From Bythopirellula goksoeyrii (GTDB taxonomy: Bacteria; Planctomycetota; Planctomycetia; Pirellulales; Lacipirellulaceae): a DNA stretch of 64,000 nucleotides. The position numbers and the translations under genes are program-made. Shown piece by piece: positions 7,313-17,572 of this stretch. The DNA lies in contig NZ_CP042913.1 in NCBI RefSeq assembly GCF_008065115.1, positions 1,710,338-1,774,337 of the forward strand, in the 5' to 3' direction. Every line of letters begins with the position of its first letter. Positions within the stretch are counted from its first letter, which is position 1. The notes below the pieces were generated by a model that was not told the origin of the DNA, did no database searches, and saw nothing but the letters and a program-made list of their open reading frames with translations.

Positions 7313-10240
7313 ATGCGTAGGATTCAGATTGGCACTCTATTCGGCAGTGTTTTAGTCTTTCTAGTTTTTAACAGTAGTGTTTTTGCGCAGAACGAAGCAA
7401 GCTTCACAGAATTTCAGTGGATTGGTGGTACCGGTTTGCAAACTTGGCAGAGCGGTGCCAACTGGGATTTGCCTGATTTTCCGAATGACACGGATCCTCT
7501 CGACATGGACTATCCCACAGCCGATCTCTCCGTAGGGTTGGGGGCCAATCTCAACGTCAGCATTGGTACTAGCGCCGTTACTGTTGCTGGACTAGCGATG
7601 GGAGGGACTTCGGGTGTGGTGACTAGCGAAATATCCAGCGGTGGACCTGCCGGCATTCTGCATTTCAAGAACTACTTCGAACCTGAAGGTCTATTAACCG
7701 AAAAGGATGCCGACTTTGACAACGATGGATTGGTGGCGGGTAGCGATTTCTTGATCTGGCAACGGAACTATCTCTTCCAAAACACGGGTCCGGACAACAT
7801 TAATGATCAGGGGGATGCCAACGACGATGATTCCGTCAATGGTGTTGATCTTATGATCTGGCAAGAACAGTATGGTCTTGGCAATAGCTTTTTCACACAG
7901 GGTGATGCGTTTCTAAGGAGCGGAGGCGTAGCTGGCTCGGTGAATCGAATCACGGCTCCGATTCATCTTGAAGATGAGCCACTGGAAATCGATGCCATCA
8001 ATCCCCTGGTGATTGATGTTGGCGCCAATATTACTAATAGTGCCCCAGATTTGACCAGCAGTTCCAGAATCAGCGTGCTTAGGGGCACAGTTACCATCAA
8101 CAGTGAGATTGTCGTAACGGATGTTGATACCACGCCCATGAGTGGTGGGACCGATCTCACTCTAAGGGCTACCGCTAGCAGGGCTGATGGAAACGGCGCA
8201 ACCTTGATCCTCAATGGCATCGTCCGAGACGCCAATCCGGCTCAAACTGGCAGCGTTACATTTGGCGGAGGAGATGGCCGGATAGAAATCTACGGTGACA
8301 ATGACCTCGGAGGCACCGTTAGAACCGGTGGTGCCGAAATAGTCCTAGGTCACGATCACGCCTTGGGCGTGAGTTCTCTGGCCCCTTTCACTCCCGCTCA
8401 TGTGCGTCCTGGAGGCACCTTCATCTCGGATAACGACAATCGCAACATTCCAAATAAGTTCACGCTGCAAAGTAACTTCAATTTTGCTGGCGACAAGACG
8501 CTTACTCTTTCTGGTGAAATAACACAAACTAACAACCGAGGTTTCAATAACAATATTGAAGCTCCCGGCGAGCTGATCCTAGATGGTCTGCTTAATATTT
8601 GGGAGGACGACGAAGCTCTACTTCGAGAGTTTGATTTCTTCGGAACTGGCACCACGCGGATTACTGGGCTTATCCGCGATGATTTCCTCTTTTCTGGTCA
8701 AGACCGGCGAATCAACCAGTCGGGGCCTGGCGTGTTGATCATTGACGTGGGCTTAGGTGACAATAACCATTCGGGGCCCACAACGATTTCTAGGGGTAAT
8801 TTTCACTACGCAAATAACGATTCTCTGAATGTTGGAGGGGGATTGATAGTGTCTTCTGGCGGCGCGATAGGAGTCGACACGGGAGTTGCCACGAATTCGA
8901 CATTCCTTCAAAAAATCGATCCGACAAGTACCGGTGGCTTGATGCTGGCTGCAAGCGATGCCTCTGCGAATCTGGATTTCACGAGCTTCCCTCTATCGAA
9001 TGCTGGCAACATGACTGTGGCCGCCCCTGAGACTGGTCTCACCTATACAGGGATTATAACACCTGCGAACTCAACTTATGGACTCGGTGGTGGTTCTGGG
9101 ACTTTGACTTTGCCAAACGCTCAACTATCAGGTGCGAATGCCCTGGAAGTGAGAAACGAAGGGACGGTCGAGCTTCTTGGAGATAACACCTATTCGGGTA
9201 CGACTTCGATTGTTTTGAGATCTGGCAGTGGAGACCCGCCTACTCTTGTGGTCGACAAACTTACCAACGGAGGAGTAGCAAGTAGCATTGGCTCCTCATC
9301 ATCCGATGCATCGAATCTGTACATTCAAGGAGCAACACTCAAGTATGTTGGAACGGGTGACTCTACCGATCGCCTATTTACTATCGGTACGAAGGGTTTG
9401 ACCATTGATTCATCAGGAACTGGTGCCGTTGTATTTTCTAATACTGGTCTGCTAGGTCGCGACGATGCAGAGAGTAGGCTAGGCACACTTGATGATTTTA
9501 GCGGACGGCCAGATGAGATAGTCGAGATTGACGACACCAGTGACATCGTTGTTGGCATGGCAGTCAGCGATCCTGATGGTGGGGGTACTTTCACTCAAGC
9601 TCCTTGCGAACCGAGTGGTGCCAACTGCATCCCCGTGGATACGGTGGTTACGAGTGTCGGAACTCATTCCGTCGTAATCAACAACTCTTTTCCATTCATA
9701 CTGAAAGAGAATACGACCATAGTTTTTGGAACCGTGGAAAGAACGTTGACACTGGCTGGTACAAATGCCAATGACAATACACTGGCATCCGTCATTAGTG
9801 ATTCCGGTTTAGGTGGTGTTGTGAGCGTCGATAAGGTAGATGCCGGCAAGTGGATTCTCTCAGGTGCCAATACATATACTGGCAGCACGACAGTGACTGA
9901 GGGGATTTTGAGCATTACCAACGGCTACTTGGCTGATACTTCAACGGTCAATTTAAACAGCAGTGGTATGCTTGATCTCGATTTCACCGGTGCTGATGTG
10001 ATCGACAGTCTCGTCCTGGATGGAGTTGCGCTATCCGATGGGATTTACGGAGCCACAGACGGTGGCATGGGCTACAATGTTTTGGCCGCTCTCTCTGGCA
10101 GTGGTTTTCTCAATGTCGGCAATGTTCCATTCCCACTTGTTGGTGCCTTAGCAGCGGTACCAGAGCCGAGTGCTCTGCTGCTGGTTTCGATTGCCTGCCT
10201 GGGATTGGCTGGAACGAGAAAACAAGTTCGTCGATCCTAG
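7313..10240 (+). CDS. Large secreted autotransporter-type beta-strand repeat protein with dockerin-like insert and PEP-CTERM
   Basis: A 975-residue surface or extracellular protein. It has a signal peptide (residues 1-25, ending FAQ) and a GGAGAG ribosome site 8 bases before the ATG. Autotransporter-associated beta-strand repeats occur as GDNTYSGTT and GANTYTGSTTV followed by G-I-L type strands, which predict a right-handed beta-helix. At about residues 133-187 two dockerin-like calcium loops occur (DFDNDGLVAGSDFLIWQ and DANDDDSVNGVDLMIWQ), far from the C-terminus where dockerins usually sit. A PEP-CTERM tag (VPEPSALLL, near 949, then a basic end) closes the protein. The probable role is an exported adhesion, matrix or glycan-binding protein; no catalytic domain is visible. 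A strong hairpin follows the stop. Confidence 0.82.
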   Translation: MRRIQIGTLFGSVLVFLVFNSSVFAQNEASFTEFQWIGGTGLQTWQSGANWDLPDFPNDTDPLDMDYPTADLSVGLGANLNVSIGTSAVTVAGLAMGGTSGVVTSEISSGGPAGILHFKNYFEPEGLLTEKDADFDNDGLVAGSDFLIWQRNYLFQNTGPDNINDQGDANDDDSVNGVDLMIWQEQYGLGNSFFTQGDAFLRSGGVAGSVNRITAPIHLEDEPLEIDAINPLVIDVGANITNSAPDLTSSSRISVLRGTVTINSEIVVTDVDTTPMSGGTDLTLRATASRADGNGATLILNGIVRDANPAQTGSVTFGGGDGRIEIYGDNDLGGTVRTGGAEIVLGHDHALGVSSLAPFTPAHVRPGGTFISDNDNRNIPNKFTLQSNFNFAGDKTLTLSGEITQTNNRGFNNNIEAPGELILDGLLNIWEDDEALLREFDFFGTGTTRITGLIRDDFLFSGQDRRINQSGPGVLIIDVGLGDNNHSGPTTISRGNFHYANNDSLNVGGGLIVSSGGAIGVDTGVATNSTFLQKIDPTSTGGLMLAASDASANLDFTSFPLSNAGNMTVAAPETGLTYTGIITPANSTYGLGGGSGTLTLPNAQLSGANALEVRNEGTVELLGDNTYSGTTSIVLRSGSGDPPTLVVDKLTNGGVASSIGSSSSDASNLYIQGATLKYVGTGDSTDRLFTIGTKGLTIDSSGTGAVVFSNTGLLGRDDAESRLGTLDDFSGRPDEIVEIDDTSDIVVGMAVSDPDGGGTFTQAPCEPSGANCIPVDTVVTSVGTHSVVINNSFPFILKENTTIVFGTVERTLTLAGTNANDNTLASVISDSGLGGVVSVDKVDAGKWILSGANTYTGSTTVTEGILSITNGYLADTSTVNLNSSGMLDLDFTGADVIDSLVLDGVALSDGIYGATDGGMGYNVLAALSGSGFLNVGNVPFPLVGALAAVPEPSALLLVSIACLGLAGTRKQVRRS

Positions 10241-10259
10241 AATGTCTGCATATTCATGA

Positions 10260-10307
10260 GCGCAAAGCCCGGGTCTGGTGCGAATCAGTCCCGGGCAGAT
10301 TTTGCGC
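10260..10307 (+). terminator. Hairpin downstream of the autotransporter-repeat gene
   Basis: Two nested arm pairs are seen: GCGCAAA (10260-10266) with TTTGCGC (10301-10307), and GCCCGGG (10267-10273) with CCCGGGC (10290-10296). The structure starts 20 bases after the stop codon. No long T run follows, so it may act as a terminator or as a 3'-end stabiliser. I see nothing else in the gap 10241-10521 except the AGGGGTGA ribosome site of the next gene. Confidence 0.6.
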
Positions 10308-10521
10308 TGTTCGACAAAGACTCCCCCTGCGGTGTCAAACCGAGGAGTATTGAGTACGGCATTATCCAAAGCTCAATCGCTTGTCCCAGCTTGCAGGATA
10401 CTGACGGAATACTAGGATTAAGTGTCTTACCTCACATTCATGGCGGATTTCTAGTTTGCAATAGGAAGAGTATTCACTCAGTCCAACGCCAGCAGTTATA
10501 AACAACCAAAAGGGGTGATCC

Positions 10522-11580
10522 ATGGCCTCCCGACATCGCTTTAATCTTAAGTCATCGTTCGCCACCCTCTTGGTTGTCGGCGTTCTGTTCGCCAGTGCTG
10601 CCGGTTGTTCTGGGGCTAAATCAGGAACTGACAGAATCCAAGAGGGGGAGTCTGCCAACACCGTGAGCGGTGGAGGTGAACTCGGAACTGACCAAAGTGA
10701 TTCAATAGGTGGGAAACGAAAAATTGCCGTGGTGATCTCTACTTTGAACAACCCGTGGTTTGTCGTGCTCGGCGAAACGGCTCGCGATCGGGCAATCGAG
10801 CTCGGCTACGAAGTCACTTTATTTGACTCGCAAAACGACACCTCAAAAGAGGCTGCCCACTTCGACAATGTGATTGCTGCGGAGTACGGAGCAATCCTTT
10901 TCAACCCGACTGATGCGGACGGTTCTGTAGCGAATGTTAAACGTGCGAAGGATGCCGGTATCCCCGTGTTCTGCATTGACCGAGAAATAAATTCCACCGA
11001 CGCCGCTACTGCACAGTTGTTGTCCGACAACTATTCTGGCTGCGTCGAGTTGGGAAAGTACTTTGTCGAACAAGTCGGAAAGGAAGGCAATTACGTTGAA
11101 CTATTGGGGCTGGTCGGAGACAACAACACTTGGAATCGATCGAAAGGTTTTCACAGTGTGGTGGATCGGTACGAAGGACTGGAAATGGTCGCCCAGCAAC
11201 CGGCCGACTTTGATCGGAACAAGGCATTGGAGGTGATGGAGTCCATGCTGCAGTCGCATGACGATATTTCGGCTGTCTTCTGTGGCAACGATGCCATGGC
11301 GATGGGGGCGTATCAGGCGTTGCTTGGAGCAGGGAAAAGCGATGAAATCAAGATATTTGGCTACGACGGGTCCACGGATGTTGTTCAATCCATCGCTGAC
11401 GGGAAAATCACAGCGACTGTAATGCAGTATCCCAAACTGATGGCAATGAAGTCGGCGGAGTTCGCCCACGAATACCTGGCCAATGGAAAACGGGACTTTC
11501 CACAAAAGATTCCTGTTAATGTCGATCTTGTCAGCGCGCAGAATATCGATCAATTCACCGGCTTTGGAAAGAAAGATTGA
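10522..11580 (+). CDS. Sugar ABC transporter substrate-binding lipoprotein (RbsB-like)
   Basis: A 352-residue periplasmic-binding protein of the ribose/autoinducer-2 type (Peripla_BP_4). The N-terminus is a lipoprotein signal with the lipobox around Cys29 (ASAAGCSG), so the protein should be membrane-anchored. The mature part starts with [13 protein letters not shown], the family's first strand, and contains [12 protein letters not shown] and [11 protein letters not shown]. It is the first gene of a four-gene operon and overlaps the next gene by 4 bases. AGGGGTGA precedes the ATG. The substrate is a sugar or sugar-like ligand and cannot be fixed from sequence; ribose is only the best-known family ligand. 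Confidence 0.9.
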   Translation: MASRHRFNLKSSFATLLVVGVLFASAAGCSGAKSGTDRIQEGESANTVSGGGELGTDQSDSIGGKRKIAVVISTLNNPWFVVLGETARDRAIELGYEVTLFDSQNDTSKEAAHFDNVIAAEYGAILFNPTDADGSVANVKRAKDAGIPVFCIDREINSTDAATAQLLSDNYSGCVELGKYFVEQVGKEGNYVELLGLVGDNNTWNRSKGFHSVVDRYEGLEMVAQQPADFDRNKALEVMESMLQSHDDISAVFCGNDAMAMGAYQALLGAGKSDEIKIFGYDGSTDVVQSIADGKITATVMQYPKLMAMKSAEFAHEYLANGKRDFPQKIPVNVDLVSAQNIDQFTGFGKKD

Positions 11581-12278
11581 TGAAGCTGCTCAATCCTGCT
11601 CGGCTGGCAATTTGCACGTTGATAGTATGTGTGTTGCTCTATTTTTTTCCGCTGTTCAGAATTAGCAAGCTAGGGTCATCTCCCACCTCTGCTTTGGATT
11701 CGAAGGCACGATCAGTCCTCGATACAGCTAGTCCGAAAAAGTTGTCGTCGCCCGACGTCACTACCTATATTGAGAAACTGTGGACCGATCGACTTCCCGA
11801 GGCCGCCGGGAATGCAGCATCCGTTGACGAAGTGTTGGCTATGGCTGCGGCAGATCCTGCTCGCGCTCGACAAGAGTATGGTCGAGAAGTTGGATTGGGG
11901 GGGCCCACGTTCTTTTTTCTACGAGGCCGCGGTCGAATAGAGAGCGTCGATCAGGACGAATGCCTTGTGATTATCGAGGGCCAATCGCAGCCTATCGTGC
12001 TAGAAATCGGTATTCTTCTGGGCAATGCGGTTCGTGATGCAACCGGACTGGTCAATGTGGGCGAGTTTCCCAACTCGCAGGAATTCAACCGACTGTCGGC
12101 AGAGTTGAACGAGCGTTGTGAATCGCAAGTGATACGTCCCGTTCGCGACTTTCTGGTCGTGGGCACCCACGTAAAGTTTGTCGGGTGTGGTGAAGTCCGC
12201 AACAACAAGGATTTTGATCCACTCAAACTGATTCCTGTTCAATTGACGGTACTCAATCCAGCGGAGCAAATCGAATGA
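11577..12278 (+). CDS. DUF2291 family protein, partner of Rbs-type transporter
   Basis: A 233-residue protein with one N-terminal membrane segment (about residues 8-25) followed by a soluble domain that would face the periplasm. The short motif LFRISKL after the membrane segment and the later [11 protein letters not shown] region resemble DUF2291 proteins, which are repeatedly found inside ribose-type ABC operons; their function is not established. The gene overlaps the binding-protein gene by 4 bases (ATGA at 11577) and the ATPase gene by 4 bases (ATGA at 12275), which indicates tight co-translation. Confidence 0.75.
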   Translation: MMKLLNPARLAICTLIVCVLLYFFPLFRISKLGSSPTSALDSKARSVLDTASPKKLSSPDVTTYIEKLWTDRLPEAAGNAASVDEVLAMAAADPARARQEYGREVGLGGPTFFFLRGRGRIESVDQDECLVIIEGQSQPIVLEIGILLGNAVRDATGLVNVGEFPNSQEFNRLSAELNERCESQVIRPVRDFLVVGTHVKFVGCGEVRNNKDFDPLKLIPVQLTVLNPAEQIE

Positions 12279-13828
12279 GCGCAGCTTCGCCGAGTGCGGT
12301 ACCGGTGCTGTCGGGCCGTGGTATCGTCAAGAGGTACCCCGGTGTACTGGCATTGGACCATGTGGACTTTGAAATCCATGCCGAGGAAGTCCACGGACTA
12401 ATTGGAGAGAATGGGGCTGGCAAAACGACGTTGATGCATATTCTCGCCGGTGCGCAACAACCCTCCGAAGGTAAGATTGAGTTGGATGGCCAGCCGGTGC
12501 GTTTCGCCAATGCTAGCGAAGCACTGCAGCAACGCATCTGCATCGTCTATCAAGAACTGAATCTGATCCCCCATCTGTCCGTCGCAGAGAACGTTTTTCT
12601 CGGGCGCGAGATACTCACAGCCACCGGACTGATCGATGCCAAATCACAATATCTGCGCTGCGAGAAACTGCTTGCGCCACTCGACCCATCCATCGACCCT
12701 CGTTCATCGGTAAACGCACTGCGAGTTGGCCAACAGCAGATCGTCGAGATCGCCAAGGCACTCAACTCCGAGGCTCGCGTTATTTTCATGGACGAACCGA
12801 CTTCTGCGATTAGTGATTCTGAAGTTGAGGTGCTATTCAAACTGATCGACTCGCTACGGAAGGACGGAATCGCAATCGTCTATGTCTCGCACAAGCTCGA
12901 CGAACTGCTGCGAATCACTGATCGGATCACAGTCCTGCGCGACGGCAAGTATGTCGACACTGTGACGACATGCGATGCACAGCAGGAAACGATTGTCCGG
13001 CTGATGGTAGGTCGTGATCTTAGCGAAATGTACACTCAGCACGCTGCGGAGAGTGGCGAGGAAGTCCTTAGGGTCGATTCCATCAGCCAACAGTCCGGCA
13101 TTGGAGAACGCTTGCGGGTCGATGGTGTGTCTTTTTCTGTCGCCGCTGGTGAAGTGTTGGGGATTTTTGGCCTGATGGGGGCTGGACGTACGGAACTCTT
13201 GGAATCCATATACGGACTTCATCCGAACACAACGAGTGGAACAGTTTCCATTCATGGCCAACGCTGCGACCTCCGCTCACCAGCAGCCGCGATGCGACAT
13301 GGCATCGGACTTGTGCCTGAGGATCGGAAAAGGCAAGGGTTAGTCTTGGGGATGAGTGTTGAGAACAACCTCAGCTTGTCGAATATCGGACTCATCGAAT
13401 CGTATGCATTCCTTAATCAACGGCTAGAGCAACGGCTTGCCGAAAACTATGTCGAGCAACTGTCGATCAAAACGCCGTCGGTGCGTCAGAAGGTAAGTGT
13501 CTTGAGCGGCGGAAATCAGCAAAAAGTTGTGTTGGGCAGAGTACTCAGCATGGCTCCCCGTGTGCTGTTGCTCGACGAACCAACACGCGGAATCGATATC
13601 AACGCCAAGCGGGAAATCTACGCACTTGTCGATCAACTAAAACATCAAGGCTTGGCAATTGTTGTGGTGTCGTCAGAACTTCCCGAACTGTTGGGAATTT
13701 CGGATCGAATCATGGTAATGTGCGAAGGCCGCAAAACGGCCGAATTCCACCGAGAGCAGGCGACCGAAGAAGTTGTAATGCAGGCCGCAGTCCCCGGTTT
13801 TCAGATCGAGGCAGCTGCGCATGCATAA
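12275..13828 (+). CDS. Sugar ABC transporter ATP-binding protein (RbsA-like, two ATPase domains)
   Basis: A 517-residue fused double ATPase typical of RbsA/MglA/XylG. The first domain has Walker A GENGAGKT (44-51) and Walker B VIFMDEPTSA. The second has the degenerate Walker A GLMGAGRTELL normal for this family, the signature LSGGNQQKV, and Walker B VLLLDEPTRGID. It energises uptake through the permease encoded next. It overlaps neighbours on both sides (4 bases upstream, 8 bases downstream). Confidence 0.95.
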   Translation: MSAASPSAVPVLSGRGIVKRYPGVLALDHVDFEIHAEEVHGLIGENGAGKTTLMHILAGAQQPSEGKIELDGQPVRFANASEALQQRICIVYQELNLIPHLSVAENVFLGREILTATGLIDAKSQYLRCEKLLAPLDPSIDPRSSVNALRVGQQQIVEIAKALNSEARVIFMDEPTSAISDSEVEVLFKLIDSLRKDGIAIVYVSHKLDELLRITDRITVLRDGKYVDTVTTCDAQQETIVRLMVGRDLSEMYTQHAAESGEEVLRVDSISQQSGIGERLRVDGVSFSVAAGEVLGIFGLMGAGRTELLESIYGLHPNTTSGTVSIHGQRCDLRSPAAAMRHGIGLVPEDRKRQGLVLGMSVENNLSLSNIGLIESYAFLNQRLEQRLAENYVEQLSIKTPSVRQKVSVLSGGNQQKVVLGRVLSMAPRVLLLDEPTRGIDINAKREIYALVDQLKHQGLAIVVVSSELPELLGISDRIMVMCEGRKTAEFHREQATEEVVMQAAVPGFQIEAAAHA

Positions 13829-14804
13829 GTCGTCAATGGCCCTTGTGAAATTCGTTAGCCGATTTCAATCGCTGCTGGTGCTGATGCTGATGGTTATCGC
13901 CATCAGTTTGCTTTCAGATCGGTTCCTGACAGCCGCCAACGGGTGGAATATTATGCGGCAGATTTCGGTAAACGTCTGTCTGTCGATAGGTATGACGATG
14001 ATCATCATCGCCGGTGGCATTGATTTGTCGGTGGGGTCGATACTCGCGCTGGCAGGAGCGGTCACCGCTGGACTGATCAAGTCTCCGATGCCGATTCCCT
14101 GGTTGGGGATTCAGTTGGATTTTACCCTGGCTGGTGCCCTACTCGCTGGGATAGCAGTTGGCATGCTGCTGGGGTGGTTCAACGGTCTGATGATCACACG
14201 GGTTCGCATACCGCCATTTGTTGCAACGCTCGGCATGCTCAGCATTGCCCGTGGTCTGACCATGTTATGGACAAAAGGCTTTCCAATCACCGGTCTGGGT
14301 TCCTCGTTCGCTATCATTGGCACAGCAAGTTTCTTGGGGGCGCCGGTTCCGGTTTGGATCTCGGGGTTGTTAGTGCTCCTGTTCATTATCGTAACCAACA
14401 AAACTCGCTTCGGTCGCTACATCTATGCGGTCGGAGGCAACGAGCAAGCTGCGCGTCTTTCAGGTCTAAACGTCGATCGAATCAAGTTGTGGGTCTACAC
14501 GATTGCAGGTGGTTTGTCGGCAATAGCCGGTCTGATCGCGACCTCACGTCTTGATTCAGCCCAGCCCAATGCGGGAATTGGATACGAGTTGGATAGCATC
14601 GCAGCCGTGGTCATTGGTGGTACGTCTCTTTCCGGTGGACGAGGTTCTATCTGGGGAACTGTAATTGGTTGTCTGATTATTGGTGTCCTCAATAGCGGAT
14701 TGGTGCTGTTGGATGTTTCCCCGTTTTGGCAACAGGTCGTCAAGGGAGTAGTCATTCTCGTGGCAGTTGCAATTGATCGACTGAGAAATCAAGAAGACGA
14801 TTAG
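13821..14804 (+). CDS. Sugar ABC transporter permease (RbsC-like)
   Basis: A 327-residue inner-membrane permease of the BPD_transp_2 family with many hydrophobic segments. The motifs GGIDLSVGSILALAG and AVVIGGTSLSGGRGS are characteristic of RbsC-type permeases. It completes the importer with the binding protein and ATPase. Its start overlaps the ATPase stop by 8 bases. No regulator or sugar kinase lies beside the operon, so the sugar is undetermined. Confidence 0.95.
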   Translation: MHKSSMALVKFVSRFQSLLVLMLMVIAISLLSDRFLTAANGWNIMRQISVNVCLSIGMTMIIIAGGIDLSVGSILALAGAVTAGLIKSPMPIPWLGIQLDFTLAGALLAGIAVGMLLGWFNGLMITRVRIPPFVATLGMLSIARGLTMLWTKGFPITGLGSSFAIIGTASFLGAPVPVWISGLLVLLFIIVTNKTRFGRYIYAVGGNEQAARLSGLNVDRIKLWVYTIAGGLSAIAGLIATSRLDSAQPNAGIGYELDSIAAVVIGGTSLSGGRGSIWGTVIGCLIIGVLNSGLVLLDVSPFWQQVVKGVVILVAVAIDRLRNQEDD

Positions 14805-15021
14805 CAAGTATTTTTAATTGCTCAGCAAAGGGATAGTTGCAAGCGTAAACAGCAGGCAACTGCCGGCTCGTTGCAACGGAATGTCTTTGGAATGCAAATA
14901 ATTCGACCAGCGCCCTAATCCCTCGTCTACTTGCTACTGGCAGATATCGTGATTTGCTATCATAGAAGCCTCGTTCGAGTCTTTTGCTTGTGCCTATTGC
15001 ACCCTGAAAATCAGTCAGACC

Positions 15022-16101
15022 ATGCCCAATTCAGGACATACGGTATCAAATAGAAAGCAGGGCTTTACATTGGTAGAGCTGCTTGTCGTGATTGCCATCA
15101 TTGGAGTCTTGATTGCACTTCTGTTGCCTGCAATTCAAGCAGCCCGAGAGTCGGCCCGTATCACACAATGCAGGAACAATCTGCACCAAATCAGTGCAGC
15201 CATGCTTCACTATGAATCGACGCACCAATTTTTCCCGGCTGGTGGTTGGAGTTCCAAGTGGATCGGCGATCCAAACGTAGGTACCGGTCCCAGGCAGCCA
15301 GGGAGTTGGATCTATCAGTCGCTCCCTTTTTTGGAACAACAATCAATCGCCTCGCTTGGCTTAGGGATGGAGGGGGACGACCTGAAAGCAGCTCTCACCG
15401 AGGTTGGCAAATCAGTGATTCCTATTCTCAATTGCCCGAGCCGACGTTCTGCAGAGCTCTATCCTGCCTTGGATTGGATAACTTGGAATTATTCACCTCT
15501 TGAGTACGCTGCAAAAAGCGACTATGCCGCCAATGGTGGTAACAAAGTGAACATCAATCGTGTTTCCGGACCAATTCCAAGATTTCCATTTGTTCGATCC
15601 GATTGTCGTGAGAGATTTCCTGCTTGCAATTGGATGACCAATCTACGTTGGACTGAAAATAATTGGAATGGAATCGTGGGCGATCACAGCGGCGCTTCCA
15701 TCCGAAGCATCACTGATGGGACCTTCCAGACATTTCTCGCCGGCGAAAAATGGGTTCTTGAAATGTACTACAGCATCGTGAGTATCGATGCATCAGCCGA
15801 TAACTCCACGAATAGGATGGCCGCTGACAATCCGGGCGACAAGAACTCAATGTTTGTAGGCTTTGACTATGATACCGTACGAGTCGCCAATGATAGTTCT
15901 TTGCCAAGACGTGATTCGGAGTATGACCTGAAGAACGGACAACAGGACAAGAAGGGAACCCATTTCCAGGAGCGATTTGGCAGCGCTCACACGGCGGGGG
16001 TTAATCTTGCTAAGTGCGATGGATCAGTAAGCACATGGAACTTTGACGTGGATTCATCGGTCTGGTCAAACATGGGAGCCAAAGATGATGGCAAACTATG
16101 A
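15022..16101 (+). CDS. DUF1559 protein with prepilin-type N-terminus
   Basis: A 359-residue protein of the DUF1559 family, which is greatly expanded in planctomycetes. The N-terminus has the type IV prepilin cleavage/methylation motif [19 protein letters not shown] followed by the helix continuation QAARESAR. The C-terminal hallmark ([14 protein letters not shown]) is intact. The protein is probably processed by a prepilin peptidase and exported as a pseudopilin-like surface protein; its exact role is unknown. It stands alone upstream of the DUF1593 array. No clear ribosome site is visible. Confidence 0.9.
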   Translation: MPNSGHTVSNRKQGFTLVELLVVIAIIGVLIALLLPAIQAARESARITQCRNNLHQISAAMLHYESTHQFFPAGGWSSKWIGDPNVGTGPRQPGSWIYQSLPFLEQQSIASLGLGMEGDDLKAALTEVGKSVIPILNCPSRRSAELYPALDWITWNYSPLEYAAKSDYAANGGNKVNINRVSGPIPRFPFVRSDCRERFPACNWMTNLRWTENNWNGIVGDHSGASIRSITDGTFQTFLAGEKWVLEMYYSIVSIDASADNSTNRMAADNPGDKNSMFVGFDYDTVRVANDSSLPRRDSEYDLKNGQQDKKGTHFQERFGSAHTAGVNLAKCDGSVSTWNFDVDSSVWSNMGAKDDGKL

Positions 16102-16220
16102 AGGTGTTCTTTATCCATCGGCTTGCCAAGAGAAAAAACGGTATGATCCCAAGCTTGTTCATACAGACTGAGACAGTTGTCGTGCCGCGTTCTCTCGGAC
16201 CAAGTAGCCAGAATCTATTC

Positions 16221-17537
16221 ATGTTTCGATCAAATTTAATACTTGCGGCCGTATGGTTTGTGGCGATTGGCTTTGCGTGGGAGTCGTTCCTTCTGGCCAG
16301 CGATAAAGTAATTGGTGCTGACGGTGCCCTGGACGGCCATCGACACAGGGTGTTGGTCTCCACGGACATTGGAGGGACCGATCCAGACGATTTCCAATCG
16401 ATGGTACATCTACTGCTCTATGCGGATGTCCTACATATCGAGGGGCTCATTTCTTCGCCCTATGGGCCGGGTGGCAAGAACAACATCCTAGAGGTCATCG
16501 ACGCGTATGCGGAGGACTACGAACACCTCGAATCACATTCCGACAGGTATCCATCGCCCGATGCACTCCGAGCTATCTGTAAGCAAGGCGCTATCAATAC
16601 GCCAGGTGCCTCTGGAGTTGACGAGTCGACCGAGGGATCGCAGTGGATCATCAAGTGCGCAAAGCAGAACGACCCACGACCGCTGCACGTGCTTGTCTGG
16701 GGTGGTATTGAGGATCTGGCGCAAGCACTCCACGATGCACCAGAAATCTTACCTAAGTTGCGGGTTTATTTTATCGGCGGTCCGAATAAGAAGTGGAGCG
16801 TGGATGCCTACAATTACATCGAGCAGAACCATCCTCAACTCTGGATGATCGAGGCGAACGCCACGTATCGCGGTTGGTTCACCGGTGGAATTCAGAAAGG
16901 TGAGTGGAACAATAAACAGTTCGTCGCAAAACACATTGCAGGGCATGGTGCACTGGGTGAGTTTTTTGTAAACGCAAAGGACGATATCAAGATGGGCGAT
17001 ACGCCGTCCGTTGCTCGCTTGCTGCGCGGTGCATCCGGCGATCCCTCCCAGCCTGGTTGGGGCGGGAGATTTGTGCCTATCTGGGATGGGCGCAAGACGA
17101 TCTTCGATCGATTGACCACTGAGGCGGACACGGCGGAATTTTTTGGAGTGGCCGAATTTTCGCTGCGCAAACCGGAGGGATTTTCCGATCAGAACACCGC
17201 TGCCATGATTTTCGACGGTGGAATGCCGATCTCCACCGGAGTAATCGAAGGAGATGTCTTGCGTTTTCGCTTTTCACCACGTGATGCGAAAGTTTGGACG
17301 TATGTGATCAAGAGCGATTTCGCCGGACTCGACGGAAAGTCAGGTAAGTTTGACGCCGTGCCGCCGCCGACTTCACGGACAAGCAGGCGGTCCACATTCC
17401 ATCCCAACTGGTGGATTGACGATCCGGATCCGGCAGCAGCGGAAGGTGTTCATCCCGGTGCCAAAAGTGTGAGCCAATGGCGTGTGGATTTTCTTAGTGA
17501 CTTTGCCGACCGAATGGACCGCTGCAATTCGAAGTAG
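16221..17537 (+). CDS. DUF1593 (Sde0182-like, nucleoside-hydrolase fold) secreted protein, paralogue 1
   Basis: This is the first of four tandem DUF1593 proteins (438 residues from this start). The ATG at 16221 is chosen because a good signal peptide follows directly ([17 protein letters not shown]); the frame is open up to an ATG at 16098 that overlaps the DUF1559 stop. Family motifs are [40 protein letters not shown] and [10 protein letters not shown]. The first Asp and paired Asp of the nucleoside-hydrolase calcium site are present. It lacks the C-terminal cadherin-like domain of the other three and has a different tail. The related Sde0182 protein was described as cellulose-binding; the activity here is unknown. 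Confidence 0.82.
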   Translation: MFRSNLILAAVWFVAIGFAWESFLLASDKVIGADGALDGHRHRVLVSTDIGGTDPDDFQSMVHLLLYADVLHIEGLISSPYGPGGKNNILEVIDAYAEDYEHLESHSDRYPSPDALRAICKQGAINTPGASGVDESTEGSQWIIKCAKQNDPRPLHVLVWGGIEDLAQALHDAPEILPKLRVYFIGGPNKKWSVDAYNYIEQNHPQLWMIEANATYRGWFTGGIQKGEWNNKQFVAKHIAGHGALGEFFVNAKDDIKMGDTPSVARLLRGASGDPSQPGWGGRFVPIWDGRKTIFDRLTTEADTAEFFGVAEFSLRKPEGFSDQNTAAMIFDGGMPISTGVIEGDVLRFRFSPRDAKVWTYVIKSDFAGLDGKSGKFDAVPPPTSRTSRRSTFHPNWWIDDPDPAAAEGVHPGAKSVSQWRVDFLSDFADRMDRCNSK

Positions 17538-17572
17538 CCCACGACGACCCGCACCAATCAAACCGAAAACCC

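Noticed and set aside
10256-10501. 81-codon open frame between the autotransporter gene and the importer operon
   Set aside because: It begins inside the terminator hairpin, has no ribosome site, and shows no recognisable sequence.
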